Shown in pieces: positions 24,130-36,012 of a stretch of 64,000 nt of DNA. The notes beneath the pieces were generated by a model, which searched no databases, was not told where the DNA came from, and worked only from the letters and a program-made list of their open reading frames with translations. Within the stretch, counting starts at the first letter, position 1. The number at the start of each line of letters is the position of its first letter. Source of the DNA: Humulus lupulus (Eukaryota; Streptophyta; Magnoliopsida; Rosales; Cannabaceae); assembly GCF_963169125.1 (NCBI RefSeq), contig NC_084796.1, forward strand, positions 90,566,888 through 90,630,887, given 5' to 3'. The position numbers were made by a program, and so were the translations under genes.

Positions 24130-26130
24130 GGGCTATTCTTGCCAATTGGTGTGGTAACCCTCGCCACTAGCGACTGGCGAGCTCCTCCACGCGGGTGCTG
24201 AGGATAACTTGACTAGTCCTTGTTTGCCTTTTTCTAACATGTGTGTTGTTTTTGACAGGTGCCCTTACTCATCCGACGGTGTGGCTCGGATACCAGGAGC
24301 GCCTGGAGTTTCTAGAGACCCAAGTCGAGCCTAAGTATAAGACCGCACACTATCTCCACACCGAACATAACATGCAGGCCTGTGATTTTTTGGGTGCTCA
24401 TCAATCCCTAAATTTAGCTAAGCGCTCTCAACTTGTCCAACATGTCTATTTAAGGGACTTTCCTATTATTCATTTCATAGATGTTGGTGCTGGTGAAGGT
24501 GAGCCCATAGTGAGTGGTGACCGATGGATGGCGGCTCCAAGGTGGGAGGCCCTCAACTCCTTGCATGAGACTTCAGTGATACTCTGACACCTTCGATAGT
24601 TGGCACCTACAGAGATTCCTCTACACCAGAACCTTCCAGGCCTGCTCGGGTGTAGGGAGAGTCTTCATGCTCTTCATGGAATGACCCTTTCACACTCATT
24701 GGGATAATTTTGCGGCTGCTACCCTGGTTGAGCTTCAATCATTGCCCTCTTTCTTTTCTATCAGCCCAGACAACCGCGAGCTTAATATAGATGATGAGGC
24801 ATCATTGGGGTCTCCCTTGGGGAACTGGCCGATATGAGCTTCTTATATCCCCATCCGAGTAAAAGGGCTCCTTCTAGTGGGCCTTCTCTTAGGGGCTTGT
24901 TAGGTACTTAATGCCCATCTGCTACCAAGGCTATTTATTTGAGCATATCTATGTGATGCCATGCTTTTACTTCTGCCTCATCTAACTAACTGTTTGATCT
25001 CTGAATTGCAAGAGTCATAGACCTATCGGAGTATTTTTCCCAGGCATTGACTATTCAAGAAGACCTTAGAAATAAGAAGAAACAACCTTCACCCCGGGGC
25101 CAATCGTTCGGGATTGCCACATCTACTAATCCCACTTCATCAGGCCCCCTCCGGGGTGCTCCATTCCTTGCGGTGTCGGCATGTGTTGTGCCCCCCCGAG
25201 ACAATGATACCTTCAGAGTTGCATCCTCCCACGCCTCTTCAGGCAGACATCAACATGGAGAAGGGGATGCTAGATTTTGTGGCGCTGGGCCCTCGCATTT
25301 TCCGCAGGTGGCCATTGGCGACCACATGCCCTCTCTCGACTTGTCCCACCAACAGATGGAGAATAGTGTTATGGTTACCACTTTGGCATGTCTCATTTCA
25401 TTTTTGTTATATGTATGTTTTCACAATTTGCTTTGCTTTTTAGGCGGCGCTGACGATGGTGAACCTCCATCACCAACTCAAGCGGGAGGCTAAGGATTTT
25501 CAGAAGACTCGCTAGAGAGTGCCCTTTCGGATCTTGAGAGCAACCGCTCAACGCATGTTTCCATAGAGCAGAAGCTTATGAAGGCTCGTTCTGCCTGCGA
25601 GGATGCCACCAGAGCATGCCCAGCATGATGCCACTGCCTGGAATATTCAGTATGACGCTATCTATGTGATCTGCATGGACGAGTGCATCAAGTTCCTTTG
25701 CAAGGTCAAGGCAGCTCATAAGGGAGGTAGCGAGAAGATTAACAACATGTTGATTTCTCTCTAGTGGTTCAATTGCAACCTTGACTTCAGTTTCATGGGT
25801 GGGATAGCTACTGCAAACATCTTCACATATTGCAAGACTGGCCTAGCCAAGGAGACGGGTGAGGGCGAAGTTGATGATAGTGCCGCCGAGGGTTCGGAGA
25901 AAGCCTTCTTTGATGTAGCTGACGAGGATGCAACTTATGATGATGCCTTGAAGCAAGGTGGTGCTAAGGGGGTTGCTTCTGGCAAGAGCTATGTCGGTGA
26001 GGTGGCTCCTGGCGAGGTCTCCACTAGCGAGGGCACCACCAGCAAAGGGGTCTCGGTGACGGCGACTGCCCCATCAACCCCAAATAGGCTCTCATCGCTA
26101 TTTTTCTGCATTTTTTTTACTTTACATTGA
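24130..26130 (+). pseudogene. Gag/transposase-like gene, second part (possible Tat antisense ORF)
   Basis: After an intron-like stretch ending TTTTTGACAG at 24258, the frame reads GALTHPTVWLGYQERLEFLE and onward to 24587. It then appears in pieces in other frames (for example TLVELQSLPSFFSISPDNREL near 24725). A last open piece (25795-26130) has an acidic, Ser/Thr-rich tail (GEGEVDDSAAEGSEKAFFDV). The middle has a charged stretch, LHHQLKREAKDFQKTR, near 25465, suggesting coiled coil. The layout fits plant gypsy-type transposon (PF04195-type) proteins. It is convergent with the Tat pol ending near 26870. It is broken by frame changes and stops, and no function can be assigned. Confidence 0.45.
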
Positions 26131-26869
26131 GCTTGGCTCCTGTTTGTATGAACATTGGCCTTACCTAGGCCACTTTTTGATGTATATTGATGATGACTCT
26201 GCTTAATTTTCGCATCCACTCCTGATGTTGCTTTGCAAAAGTTTCTCAATTTTGTCATTTTGTTGTTGTTTATTTGCATGCTTCATTCTGTATATGCCTT
26301 GCATGAACTTTACATGTACTATGCTTCGTTCCATACACACTTTGCATGAACTTTGCATTTTTGCTGCTTTATTCCATGCGCATAATATCCCTTATGCCCC
26401 CAAAGTGACTCATAGAGTGAGGGAGCTTGGTCCCTTATGATGAGACCGCCCCCCTGATTGATGAAGGGACCTACAAGGGGTCCCTCCCGTGCATGTGAGA
26501 GCTCTCATGAATCTCTAGCGAGCTACTTATTTTCCTAGTCACCTGTAGTGGCTAGCAAAGAGGGAAAGTTGCTTGAGTTCACTCGATCGCCTACGATGGC
26601 TCTCATGTTTCCGCGACCGGGCCTGAGATCTGGTCACGACCCCTTAGGTCCTTTATAAATGTCACTTTTTGTTGATCGGTTGGCCTGACTCAATGAGTTT
26701 CAACATTTGATATTGGACCTTATATGGGACTTAGACTAATCAAGACTGTCCTGAGGATGTCTATTTTGATTCCCATTAACTGTGGCTTATGGGCCATTGC
26801 ATAGAGGTCACCAAAAAGTGACACAAAATTTCAAAATAATTATGTTAAGAGTGACCACCTAAAGGCTTG
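26131..26869. other. Spacer between convergent gag-like gene and Tat pol
   Basis: No gene is visible. There is a T-rich region after the gag-like stop and a repeated TTGCATGAACTTTRCAT motif (26296-26360). GC-richer sequence with GAGAGCTCTC (26496-26505) follows. It probably holds the 3' untranslated sequence of both flanking genes. Confidence 0.5.
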
Positions 26870-29497
26870 TCTCTAATTACAAAAGTTGGGCACCATTTGT
26901 GTTACTTGTATTACTTCTTTAGGTGTTCTACATTCCAATGCCTCGAGGCTACCGCACCCTTAAGCCTCGCTATCTTGTACGTTCTTGATTGCATTACCCC
27001 TTCTACCAATTCGGGCCCCTCCCAGTTCACACCTAGGAGCCCGATAGATAGGTCTCGTGTATTGAGGAACACACAGTGAAGGATTAGATTTCCAAAGGTG
27101 AACTTCCTGTCCTTGACCGAGAGATTGAAGTAGCGAGCCACCTTCTGCTGGTAAGCTGCCACTCGTAAGTTAGATTGGTTATACCTTTCTTGAACAGGAT
27201 CTAAGGACTCGGCAAGTAGTGCCTCATTCTACTCCTAAACGTAGTTCATTCTTCTGTGTGATGGGACATATACCTCAACAAACAACATAGCCTCACAGCC
27301 GTAGGTGAGCGCAAAGGGTGTGTGGTCGGTGGAAGTTCTTGCTATGGTCTTGGAAGACTATAGTACATCTGGGAGTTCTTCTAAACACACTCCTTTCATT
27401 TCTTCTAGGTGCTTTTTCAAAGTGTCTTTGAGACTCTTATTGGCAGTCTCTACTTGTCCATTGTCTTGTGGGTGTGCGACCACTAAAAAGGTCTTCACAA
27501 TTCCATGGTGAACACAAAAGCTTGTACGACAACCTGTAGCGACAAATGATATTCTTCACGACAATTTCAAACACCTTTTTGGAAGTGATGGTCGCCAATT
27601 GCTCAGTTTCACACCATTTGGTGAAATAGTCAATCGAGACCACTGCATACTTGACTCTGCCCTGTCCTATAGGAAGTTGGCCTATTAGGTCAATTCCCCA
27701 AACTGCAAAAGGTCGTGGGCTCTACATCTACTTCAATTTTTTAAAAGGGGCTCTCAAGATTTTGGCAAACCTTTTGCATTTTTCGCACTTCCTCACGTAC
27801 TCCATAAAGGCTCTGCCCCCCAACATGATCAGAAAAAAAATCCTTCATGGATTTGTTACATCAAAGTTCGGGCCTCCTCCTTGGTCACACATATTAGCAA
27901 CGACATCGAATGTCCCTTTCAGTATATGTGATTATCTCGTATGAATTAGCAGGGTGCTTGGTAAACCATCTTCCTTGCCAAGTTGTGATATGATGGGAGG
28001 ACACCTTCACTTAGATACTTGACGATGGGGGTCATCCACGTTTCTTATTTTTTGATTAGCATTGAGGTGTTGTGTTCACCACCGATGGCATGCTCATTGA
28101 TGTCGGGGTCGCCAACGGCACAGTCGCCAAAGGCGCGGTCACCGACCTTGACATTGCCTGTGGCAAGGCTGATGTTGGGGGCCACAAAGAACTCAATTTG
28201 AATAATGTTGAGGTCTCTACATCTCTTGTGCTCGTTAACTTTGCTAACACATCTACGTTGGAATTTTTCTCTCTAGGGGTCTGCTCAATCATGTAGCGAA
28301 CATACTGGGCAGGCATGTCTTTTTCTTTTGTGAGGTAGGAAGTAATGTGTAGTCGGTGTGCCTAGTACTCGCCAAGGTTTTGGTTGACCACCAATTGTGA
28401 GTTGATTCTAATCGCTAGGCACTTTGCTTTCAACTCCTTTGCCATGCGCAATCCCTCTAGTGACGCCTCATACTCGGCTTCATTGTTTGTTGCCATAAAA
28501 CAAAACCTAAGTGTGAAGTGGATATGGTGGCCTTCAAGGATTACTAAGATTAGGCCCACCCTGACATTGTGTTTGTTGGAGGCGCCATCGACATAAAGTT
28601 GCCAATAATCTTCTCTCGGTTGTTGGCCTTCATCCATTGCCTCCTGTCCCTTTATCGCCCTTCTTGGCTGATAGGCGATGTTGAATTGTCCCAACACAAT
28701 GGCCCATTTCAACAGGTGACCTGAGGCATTAGGTTGCTGCAAGACTTGTATGAGTGGTTGGTCTGTCAAAACCTTGATTGGATGAGCTTGAAAGTACGGT
28801 CGCAGTTTCCGGGACGCCAACACCAAGAAGTAAGCAAGCTTCCCCATTTTGGGGTATCGTGTCTCAGTGTCTATCAGTCGGTTGTTGACATAATAGACGA
28901 GATGTTTTACATTACCCTCCTCTAAAACTAACGCTACTCTCAATACGTGGTCAGAGACGGCTAGATACAAATAAAAGTGAATGCCATTGACGGGTGTGGA
29001 CAGGATGGACGGTTGCACCAAATGTTGTTTTATTGTCTGAAAGGCCTTCTCACACTCCTCTGTCCATTCAAATTTCTTACTTCCCCTAACAAGGTTGATA
29101 AAAGGAATGCACTTATTAGTTGACTATGAAATGAAGCATCTGAAGCCTTATCAATGAACCTCTCAGTTAAGCTTTGTACATATTTTGTTAGTTTAGGGGA
29201 CTCCATACCAATGATGGCTTTAATCTTATCGGGGTTTGCCTCAATTCCTCTAGAACTGACGATGTACCCCAAGAACATCCCAAAAGAGACTCCAAATGAA
29301 CACTTTTGCGGGTTCAACTTCATGTTATATCGCTGTAGAAGGGCAAAAACCTCTTCTAGCTCATCTATGTGCCCCCCTGCTTTCTTGGACTTTATTAGCA
29401 TATCGTTAATGTAAACCTCCATGTTCTTCTGATGTTTTCCTTGAACATCTTGTTGACTAGTCGCTGGTATATGGCTCTAGCATTCTTTAGGTCAAAG
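26870..29497 (-). pseudogene. pol: Tat-like pol: RT C-terminus, RNase H domains, integrase
   Basis: On the minus strand the order is: RT with YINDMLIKS near 29385-29420 (first catalytic Asp replaced by Asn) and SFGMFLGYIVSSRGI; RNase H with TDQPLIQVLQQPN near 28740; a second RNase H-like domain (LYVDGASN near 28590, ATNNEAEYEASLEGLRMAKE near 28450); integrase (AVVSIDYFTKWCE near 27630); and a C-terminal part (MAAYQQKVARYFN, TRDLSIGLLGVNWEGPE) to about 26911. The double RNase H arrangement is characteristic of the Tat lineage (Ogre, Retand type). Many stops and shifts are present. The RT start is displaced to 33271 by a solo LTR. Confidence 0.8.
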
Positions 29498-32400
29498 TGT
29501 TGGTATTAAAGTGTAAATCAGAGATACGCAACATAATGGCTATTTTAAAAATTTATTAATACCAGTCTGGATCATACATATATAGATATATTAAATAACA
29601 TACAAAAAGATTAGAGATTACCTCTTGAAGCCTATTAAGTATCGACGAATATTTTTGTATAAATTAACGATCTTCTAATAGAGATTCTGAAATCTCACAC
29701 CTTGATCTTCTAGACCAATCATTAAGTACACAAGGACGTGTGTGGGCATGTAGTATTCAAAAGGTTTATTTAGAACTCTCTAGATGTACTCAATACATGA
29801 GATCTAGAGAGATTTAATTGAGAGAAGATGTATTGAATAGTTTTTTAGGTTTAGAAAAACTATCACTTTTTTTTAGAGAGATAGTCTGACAGTCTAAGAA
29901 AACCACTTCTTGAAAAATATCGCTTATTTTCAAGTTTATAAAGATAATTAAGTAATTTAATTATTCTTTATTTTATTTAATATAAAACTAATGAGTTATA
30001 ACCTTATTTAATTATTTAATTTACATCATATTTAAAAAGAATAATTAAATATATATAATGAAATAAACAAATTATTTGAAATTTAACATTCAAATCCCAG
30101 TGATAGGAAATTCCTGTGTGTGACCCCACTTACTGTGCAATACAGTGAGTGGCATGAACCACATTAGAGTTTTCCCTAGTTTTCTCATTTTTTTATTTAA
30201 TTAATATTTAAGACAATATATTTATCTGAAAATAAATATTAGTTAATTCAAAATTAACTTTATCTGAAAATATCAGTTTTAAAAAAATATCTTATCATAA
30301 ATAAGAAGATTATTAATCTCTCTTTATATTAATCCAAAAATGATTAACATTTATTTTAACATATAGGTTTTAAAAATAAAAACTATATAGTTAAATAATT
30401 AATTAATTCATAATTAATCAATTTTCTATAATTATCACATAATTATTTCTTCGCCCTAAAAAATTTATTCATTTGCATTTAAGTCCTTCTCTCCACAAAT
30501 CTTTCTTTTGACATCCTTACCCTTGACAAAGGTGATCTGGGGACCATTGACTTATAATACGAAGCTCCAATAAACCAGATTATTAATTAAGCTCTTTAAT
30601 CCAATAATTTTATTTATTAATTCCATTATTACTCCACTATAAATCAAGAATTGCACTCTAAGTATTTATAGAATTATATTTACAGAGTTTTCTCTTGTAG
30701 TCCATTGATATAGTCAATCAATGTAGTTTTGTCCTCCATTTATTGGTTCGTTAATTAGTGCTGGTCAAGATTACCATTTTACCCTTCTCATTACCTCTTG
30801 ATCCTTAAGTACCATTAATTCACTAGCAAATAATTAATCTATAATGAAATTATAGATTTGAGCTCAATAATTATTCTGTTCTAGAATTAGCCCTTAAGGG
30901 AATCAATATTCAATCCGTTAGGAAAGTATGGATTCCATTATTGTAAATCATGTTACCAGCCATTCATAATATTGAATCTCCAAAATAAAAGTTATTATCC
31001 TCATTATACTAAGAAACCTTAATGAGTGAATCAAAATATCCAATAAACACAAAGAGGAGTTCATGAATACTCAGGATTTAGACTGATCTACAAATGATCA
31101 TCTATTATGATAAGAGTTAAATCTTTATGTCAAACGGTAAGTTTATAGCGATAATTAATTCTCATTGGTCCTGTCATAAATAATCTCTATTATATACAAC
31201 ACCTTTACAAAGATGTCTATCCACATCAATAATCTGAATCTAGATCACTTGCATCTCATATGTTTTGTAAACTGCACTAGTAACCATTTATTAAAGATTA
31301 CATACTTTAATATGTTACTTACTATTTTATTCATTATATATTGTAACGCCTTGAGTAACCGAGACCGTTACACTGTGTGTTTAAAATAGTACTTGACTTG
31401 CTAACAAGCAATTTGAACCCAAATGTGTAATCAAAGACTAAGTCAAGGTCAATTATTAAAAGATTTGGTCAACAAAATGATTATTTTTTATTAAAATATT
31501 AAGTTTATACATGGGATCCCCAAAATTAGTTTACAGACTTGTAAAAGACAAATAGAATATAATTTAGTCGTCCTAAGCGGCAAAACTGAGTTTAACCCTA
31601 GTTCCTCCCAAGCTATCCCAACCATGGTGATCGAGCAGGTTGAATATGTACATACCGCCTCTGAACCTCTCCAACTCATGGCTGGTTCCGTTATCTCTTT
31701 CCTTACCTGAACCACGTAGCAACAGTGAGCCAAGGCTCAGCAAGAAAAAGTAAACCAACAAGCACAACAAGGCAATAGTATAAAAGCAGTAAATATAAAT
31801 CATCAAACTCAATTAACAATAGAATATAAATAACCAACCAGCAATGTTATTTAACTCAGTCAAATATTTAATCTAAACTCATCAATCAATAATAAGGATT
31901 AAGTGTGAACCACACTTCTTTTATGGTAAAATATCCAGGCCCGGCGCCCTTAGGCCGAGTTCCCTGGACTCATAGCCTACCCCGGCACCCTTAGGCCGGG
32001 TCGCATTCCATGTACTGGGTCGCGGCGTGCCCCAGTGAACCCAGAATTCCCTGGGCTTCTCTAGCACTTTTCCAGCTCAATTCAATCAAATATCACTTGC
32101 AACCTTCAATCAAACCCAGAACCGAGTCTAGGACCCTTAACCACATAGTTTAGGCATAATAATTCGTGCCAAAACCTACCAAAATTAACACCCCAAATCC
32201 CAACTCAATCAACATCCAAAAACCAATCTGTATTTAACCTAACAGTCTAAATTCCCAGCAGAAACTAGACAAAATCTTTACCTCAATTGATAGCCTCAAT
32301 ACAGAGTAATTACTTGACTAATCCCAGCTTAATTTCTAAGAATTCCCTGCTAAATCTCCTGCCTTTTCCTTCAGAAATTCCCTCAGCTTCAAAACATTCC

Positions 32401-33270
32401 AAAAGGAGAGAGAGAGAGAGAGAGAACATGTAATAGGGAGGGAGAGATAGTTTGAGAAGTTTCTACCCAATTCTGATTATTCCAGCCTAAGTCTAACTCT
32501 TTGCATCTATATCCCTTGATTTAAAATTACCAAAATGCCCATTATGCTAACCCAACCTCCTATTTTCCTTTAGGGGAAAAATGGTCATTAACCCTGATTC
32601 TCACTAATTCCTTGAGTCATCCTACCAATTCCCAATTAATCCTGACATGCCCATTTAATCACCCAATACTTTACTCGTTACTCAATAAGTCCCAAGTATA
32701 TGTTAAACTTTCAAAAATACCCCTAGGCTCACCCAAGTCGGGTATTAAACCTCGTTGTGACTTTTCCGCTAATCCGCTTACTAGGATCGCCTCGAGTCGT
32801 ATACTGCAAAATATCCATATAATAATGTGGTCTCAATCATTTACACGCATATAATCACATGTATGCCTGCAACGAGCCAATATTACAAATATGCACTAAC
32901 TATCAAAAATGGGCCCACATGCATATTTAATACACATAAACATGCATTTAAATCCATGTCATCAGATAAATCATGTATGCCACATAGTCACACATTTAAT
33001 TAATTACTTCAACATATATATTCTATTATGACCTCGAGGCATAGTAATCCAGGCACTGAGCCTTAATAGTAATTTCTGGTCGTTACATATATGATCTTAA
33101 TTCTCTCGTACTAATACAAGATCATATTATCATGAGTGAATAAGGAATTTTCTTGATATTATTATATAATTAATTCAAACATTAATTATAACATTCAAAC
33201 ATAGTAAAATTATACTTTCATTTAAATCAATAAAATGTCTTTACATCCTTTCAAGGAATTAATCCTAACA
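29498..33270 (-). repeat. Copia-type solo LTR (about 2 kb) with nested gypsy solo LTR
   Basis: On the plus strand it runs from TGTTGGTATT to AATCCTAACA. On the minus strand it therefore begins TGTTAGGATTAATTCC, a form familiar from plant copia LTRs. It interrupts the Tat RT exactly at its MPF-(G/D)LKNA motif. Flanks are caaag and tgaag, an imperfect duplication. After removing 31342-33087 and one tatat copy, about 2.0 kb are left. No internal region is present. Family assignment rests on the termini and AT-rich composition. Confidence 0.7.
31342..33087 (-). repeat. Gypsy solo LTR (1,746 bp)
   Basis: It is bounded on the plus strand by TGTAACGCC and GGTCGTTACA with a perfect 5-bp duplication tatat (31337-31341, 33088-33092). 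It carries the conserved core (31700-31749), a (GA)n run near 32405-32424 and a decayed stem-loop at 32815-32830. The orientation is opposite to the LTRs at 10844 and 18118. Confidence 0.9.
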
Positions 33271-34094
33271 TGAAGGGCATGAATCTGTAGCAATACAGGC
33301 CCATGTTCTTAATGAATGACTTATGCTCTTGGTCTGGAGGATGCATCGCTATCTAATTGTACCCGAAGTAAGCATCCATGAATGACAGCAGTTCATGCCC
33401 AAACGTGGCATCGGCGAGCTGGTTAATTCGAGGAAGGTGAAAGCAGTCGTTAGGGCATGCTTTGTTGAGGTTTCTAAGTTCGATACACACTCTCCAAGTC
33501 TTTTTTGAATTGCAGATGAGAATCGGGTTCATGACCCATAAGGGATAGAAGGACTCTTGAATGAAGCCATTCTCTTCCAACTTCTTAACTTCTGGTTTTA
33601 GTGTCTCATATCTCTCGACGTCCAAGGACTGTCACTTCTGGTGGATTGGAGGTGCCTACAGATCTATGTTCAGGACGTGGTTTATGACCGACGAATTAAT
33701 GTCTAACATGTCACTATGGAACCAAGTGAAGAAGTCATCATTTTTTCACAAGAAAATGATCAAGTCAGCCTTCGCGTCATCTTTTAGGTTCTTCCCAACA
33801 CTCATCTTCCTTGTGGGGTTGCCATCCCTTGAAACGATTTCTTCAAGCTCTTTGATCGGTCCATCGAGCCTTTCTTCGTCCCAAAAGAGGATCCAATTTC
33901 TCCCTGCTTTAGGAATTATTTCATAAAGTGTGTGGACTTGGGTTGCCATTTGCAACGATGCTGTCTCTACGGTCACCATTGGCGACCCCACCGGGGGTGG
34001 CCTCGCCTCGCCATTGAACTTTTTCATGTTGTCGCGATGACATTCTCATAGAATAACTTCTTTATACCTTGAAATTCTTAGTCATCAAAGATCA
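33271..34094 (-). pseudogene. pol: Tat-like pol: linker and RT N-terminus
   Basis: The minus strand encodes a linker with GPIKELEEIVSRDGNPTRKM near 33820-33880, then ERYETLKPEVKKLEENGFIQ (33625 downwards), WRVCIELRNLNKACPNDCF, then LPRINQLADATFGHELLSFM, and DAYFGYN. These are the typical N-terminal RT blocks of Tat elements. The frame continues across the solo LTR into 29497. Stops interrupt the linker (for example near 33745). The right edge at 34094 meets a copia-like LTR. Confidence 0.8.
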
Positions 34095-35156
34095 TGTTGT
34101 TGGTTTTCGATCATGTGATTGACAGTGCAGCAAAAACATGGGATAATATTTATATGAAATAATAACAATTATTAAAGCATGGGATCGAATCACTCTAGGA
34201 ACCATAACTAGAATGGGATCTTTCTTATGCGACATGAATCTGAATAAAATAGAAAATTACAAACACCTTTTCTAGATGTAGAACACGTGTAGATTAAATA
34301 TCATCTTAGCCTCTTAACCCACCATTTTCCATACTATGGCTCTCATATAGAGAATGAGACAGGTGGATGTCTATGCTATTTAGTAGGATACACAAGAATA
34401 CACTTTAGAATCTTAACACGTGAGAGAGTGTTCTTTTCATATTACAGTGAAAAAAGTTCTCTATTTTTCTATGGGAAAATAATGTTAAAATGCAACTGAT
34501 GTCTTTTTCTCACAATGTTATATTCTATTAATATAACAATCGAAAGAAGACCTAGCCCTAATCATTTTGGGCTTATGCGTGGGTCATATCCAATTTGGAT
34601 TGTGGTTGGCGCTAACTGCAGGGCTGTGGGCCCTGTGGTATTTTATCTCTATAAAATGCTATTTGTTGGGCCTTTAACATATTATTTTATGTAGTATACA
34701 CTTATACCACAAAATTAAATATGATTAATTTAATTTTCAATAAAAAAATTTATTTCACAAAATTATTAATATAATTTTATTTTTCATTAAATATTATTTC
34801 ATAAATAATTATTTAAATAGTATTTCAAAAATTATATTAATTTGTGAGATTAAAAATAATACTTTATTATTTTTAAATATTTCCTTTTAATACCGAAATC
34901 CTACCTATGTGTTATCAAACTAGTACGGGGACAGTATGGACTCGTAGTTCTAAGCTCCATTAATTTAATTAATTTTACTAACTCTTAGTTCCATTAATTA
35001 ATTTATTAACTGTGAATTATTCCACTAGAAATTCATAGTTAAACTCTCAAAGCTACAATCTTATATTATTAGAAGTTGTAACTATAAATTCGTCCATTGA
35101 TTTAGTCATTTGCATGAGTTATGACCCTCTGCTAGTTGTTCATAATTTGAGATAGG
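34095..35156 (-). repeat. Copia-like LTR fragment
   Basis: It begins TGTTGTTGGTTTTCGATCAT on the plus strand. It is AT-rich, and shares phrases such as GTCCATTGATTTAGTCA with the copia solo LTR at 29498-33270 (GTCCATTGATATAGTCA near 30700). It is cut at 35156 by the Tat 5' LTR. Its other end may be 63036-63156. There is no gene. Confidence 0.45.
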
Positions 35157-35958
35157 TGTTAATGTCTGTACACCCTAAACATCCATGGGTTATTAGCGAG
35201 CAGGAAAAGGGCATGATTCTATCCGCCACGTGGAAGCCTCCTACCTGGAGTTGCTGTTACGAGTCTCCACCTCTTTAGCCCGAGCTAGTCAAAGGGTTAG
35301 TAAGAATACTCGAAGGCATCGGGTATGCAGTGTGGACACCACGAGCTGGAACTACATTAAAGCTCAAGGTGCGGCATAGAACTGACACCCCCGGCCATTT
35401 ATGAAGTCAACCACGCAATGTAAACGTGCGCATATCAGACATCACGTGTCTACTCCATTCCTGAATTCTCGGACACGCAAAATAAACGCGCGTGTTCACG
35501 CATCCCACGACTGGTTTGGGCCATGCGGCCCATTATCCCCCCTTCCTATTGATTAGACAACACTTCTTTGTCAGGTTTTAGGGATTAATCATAAGTGTCA
35601 CAAAGGGGACATGATGGGTAAGAAGGTCACGGGATGACCCCCTTTACCAACACCCAGGTATCCTTCCCCTATAAATATGGAGACCCTGGGAATTGCAAAG
35701 GGTTGACGTCTTACAGGGTTGACGTCTTACAGGGTTGACACCATGTGAGGATTACCTGAGATATATCAATAATATTGGCTGGTGGACTAGAGGGATTTTA
35801 ACCTTCGAACCACCTAAAAGGAAAGGAGTTATAACCTTCCCCCTATACTATTTTTTCCAGTTTGGAATATAAATATTTACATATTACGGTTCATTATCTA
35901 GCACTAATCCATCCCGTTTATTCATATAATTATCTGTTGCCGAAGAATCGCGTCAACA
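35157..35958 (+). repeat. Tat-like 5' LTR (802 bp)
   Basis: It runs from TGTTAATGTC to GCGTCAACA. It holds a TATA-like CTATAAATA at 35669-35677 and a direct repeat of about 18 bp (GGGTTGACGTCTTACA) near 35700-35745 just downstream. A primer-site-like TTTGGTGCTTTCATTGAGAG follows. The short length, termini and the following gag fit a Tat element. The matching 3' LTR is not in the window. Confidence 0.7.
35669..35677 (+). promoter_or_regulatory. TATA box of the Tat LTR
   Basis: CTATAAATA lies about 280 bp before the LTR end, followed by tandem GGGTTGACGTC motifs with TGACGTC (bZIP-type) cores. Promoter use is inferred from position. Confidence 0.5.
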
Positions 35959-35959
35959 G

Positions 35960-35979
35960 TTTGGTGCTTTCATTGAGAG
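35960..35979 (+). other. Probable primer-binding site of the Tat element
   Basis: TTTGGTGCTTTCATTGAGAG directly follows the CAACA end of the LTR. I recognise this sequence at this place in plant Tat elements but cannot name the tRNA with certainty. Confidence 0.5.
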
Positions 35980-36012
35980 GATTTAGATTGGTGCTATTGT
36001 AGAAGCCTAACC

